Of a DNA stretch of 6,397 nt, positions 5,660 to 6,397 are shown in pieces (positions within the stretch are counted from its first letter, which is position 1; each line of letters begins with the position of its first letter). Origin of the DNA: Betaproteobacteria bacterium (GTDB lineage: Bacteria > Pseudomonadota > Gammaproteobacteria > Burkholderiales > SG8-39); assembly GCA_004298295.1 (NCBI GenBank), contig SCUH01000284.1:1-6397 (forward strand). The letters are read 5' to 3'. The translations under genes were made by a program, and so were the position numbers. The notes under the pieces were generated by a model. That model was not told the DNA's origin. It was given only the letters and a program-made list of their open reading frames with translations, and did not search any database.

Positions 5660-6276
5660 GGACGCGGATCAAGGTTTGCGGCATCACGCGGCCGCAGGAC
5701 CTGCGCGCGGTGGCCGACGCGGGTGCCGATGCTTTCGGCCTCGTGTTCTATCCGCCGAGTCCGCGCTGCCTGGACCTGGAGCAGGCGCGCGCGCTGCGGC
5801 GTGCGGCGCCTGCGTTCCTCACGTCGGTGGCACTGTTCGCCAATCCCTCGCGCGAGGCGGTGGAGCGCGTGCTCGAGACCGTGCGCCCCGACCTGCTGCA
5901 GTTTCACGGCGAAGAGCCGCCCGAGTTCTGTCGCGCCTTCGACCGGCCGTACATCAAGGCCTGCAGGGTCAGACGAGGGGTCGATTTGCTAGAATACTGG
6001 CGCCAATTTTCCGATGCGAGCGCATGGCTCGCCGACGCCTGGGTCGAGGAGTACGGCGGCGTCGGTGCCGGTTTCGACTGGTCGCTGTTGCCACGGCAGC
6101 GCGAACGACCGCTCGTGCTGTCCGGGGGGCTGGGGCCGGAAAACGTCGCCGACGCGATCCGGCGGCTCAGACCCTGGGCCGTGGACGTGTCGAGCGGGGT
6201 CGAATCCGCCAAGGGCATCAAGGACGCGTCGCGTATCGACGCTTTCGTTCGAGAGGTCAGGAATGCAGATGGTTGA
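5656..6276 (+). CDS. trpF: phosphoribosylanthranilate isomerase
   Basis: TrpF performs the Amadori rearrangement of N-(5'-phosphoribosyl)anthranilate to the carboxyphenylamino-deoxyribulose phosphate in tryptophan synthesis. It is a cytoplasmic TIM-barrel enzyme. The product has 206 residues, a normal length for a stand-alone TrpF not fused to TrpC. The catalytic general base is C8 in IKVCGIT, and the general acid is D127 in WLADAWVEEYGG. LQFHGEE (81-87), FDW (140-142), LSGGLGPENV (155-164) and VDVSSGVES (177-185, phosphate-binding loop) are all in place. The GTG start at 5656 overlaps the truA TGA in a GTGA arrangement, with only a distant G-rich stretch as ribosome binding site, so reinitiation by ribosomes leaving truA is likely. 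The frame stays open far upstream through truA and fimV, but only this part codes. Codons 104-112 are unusually rich in rare codons, discussed under the internal promoter. Confidence 0.97.
   Translation: MRTRIKVCGITRPQDLRAVADAGADAFGLVFYPPSPRCLDLEQARALRRAAPAFLTSVALFANPSREAVERVLETVRPDLLQFHGEEPPEFCRAFDRPYIKACRVRRGVDLLEYWRQFSDASAWLADAWVEEYGGVGAGFDWSLLPRQRERPLVLSGGLGPENVADAIRRLRPWAVDVSSGVESAKGIKDASRIDAFVREVRNADG
5968..5995 (+). promoter_or_regulatory. candidate internal promoter for trpB within trpF
   Basis: TGCTAGAAT (5987-5995) is an extended -10: TGn followed by TAGAAT, five of six bases of consensus. The best upstream partner is the weak GTCAGA (5968-5973) at 16 bases. The -10 is spelled by the codons TTG-CTA-GAA, both leucine codons being normally rare in a G+C-rich genome. 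A start near 6002 would give trpB a leader of about 260 bases. Evidence is motif and codon choice only. Confidence 0.42.
6251..6262 (+). promoter_or_regulatory. Shine-Dalgarno region of trpB
   Basis: Two purine blocks lie at the end of trpF. GAGAGG (6251-6256) is six bases before ATG 6263, and AGGA (6259-6262) is six bases before ATG 6269. Both in-frame trpB starts are therefore correctly spaced. The longer GAGAGG favours 6263. Confidence 0.55.
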
Positions 6277-6397
6277 TCTGCCCGACTCGCGCGGGCATTT
6301 CGGTCCCTACGGCGGCGTGTTCGTCGCCGAGACGCTGATGCACGCGCTGGCCGAGCTGCGCCAGGCCTACGAGCACTGTCGCGGCGACGCCGCGTTC
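6263..6397 (+). CDS. trpB: tryptophan synthase beta chain, N-terminal part (partial)
   Basis: TrpB is the PLP-dependent beta subunit that joins indole and serine to make tryptophan, in an alpha2-beta2 complex with TrpA. The first 45 codons are visible; the family is about 400 residues. DSRGHFGPYGGVFVAETLM is the hallmark TrpB N-terminus (GxFGxYGGxxVPETLM-like), with Ala in place of the more usual Pro before ETL. The PLP lysine and the serine-binding region lie beyond the window. The reading frame overlaps the end of trpF by 14 bases from ATG 6263, or by 8 bases if ATG 6269 is used. This implies cotranscription with trpF and probable coupling. trpA is expected next, from the usual gene order, but is not visible. 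Confidence 0.96.
   Translation, partial: MQMVDLPDSRGHFGPYGGVFVAETLMHALAELRQAYEHCRGDAAF

Noticed and set aside
1..6397. Search for mobile elements, CRISPR arrays, tRNA/rRNA genes, riboswitches or a novel defence-type system.
   Set aside because: Coding is nearly continuous with recognised conserved genes. No direct-repeat arrays, transposase motifs, cloverleaf-like sequences or unexplained gaps over 131 bases were seen.

Overview
The window is a gene-dense, G+C-rich stretch (about two thirds G+C by eye). All seven genes lie on the + strand: leuD (3' end), leuB, asd, fimV, truA, trpF and trpB (5' end). From general knowledge, this order (leuCD-leuB-asd-fimV-truA-trpF-trpB, usually continuing to trpA) is typical of betaproteobacterial chromosomes. 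The Asd is the Gram-negative type and FimV is a proteobacterial protein, which fits. The genus cannot be named from the sequence alone.

Layout. Positions 1-1181 hold leuD and leuB, the last isopropylmalate steps of leucine synthesis, joined stop-to-start. After a 15-base gap with a good Shine-Dalgarno sequence comes asd (1197-2321), the branch-point enzyme for Lys/DAP, Met and Thr. A 131-base gap (2322-2452) carries a plausible sigma70-type promoter with an extended -10. fimV (2453-4801) then encodes an inner-membrane, LysM-bearing polar scaffold of the type IV pilus and motility machinery. A short gap with a strong inverted repeat and T-rich tail (4824-4863), read as an intrinsic terminator, precedes truA (4868-5659, tRNA pseudouridine synthase). 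truA overlaps trpF (5656-6276) by four bases, and trpF overlaps trpB (from 6263, running off the window) by 14 bases.

The likely transcription units are leu-asd, then fimV from its own promoter, then truA-trpF-trpB. The third unit has no clear promoter in the truA gap, so it must start inside fimV or depend on read-through. A well-formed extended -10 inside trpF, written in rare codons, suggests a further entry point for trpB.

This is conserved housekeeping sequence. I found no mobile element, CRISPR array, RNA gene, toxin or defence system, and no evidence of a novel system. The points worth a second look are regulatory signals embedded in or abutting coding sequence, and a repeated acidic-aromatic motif in the FimV cytoplasmic region.
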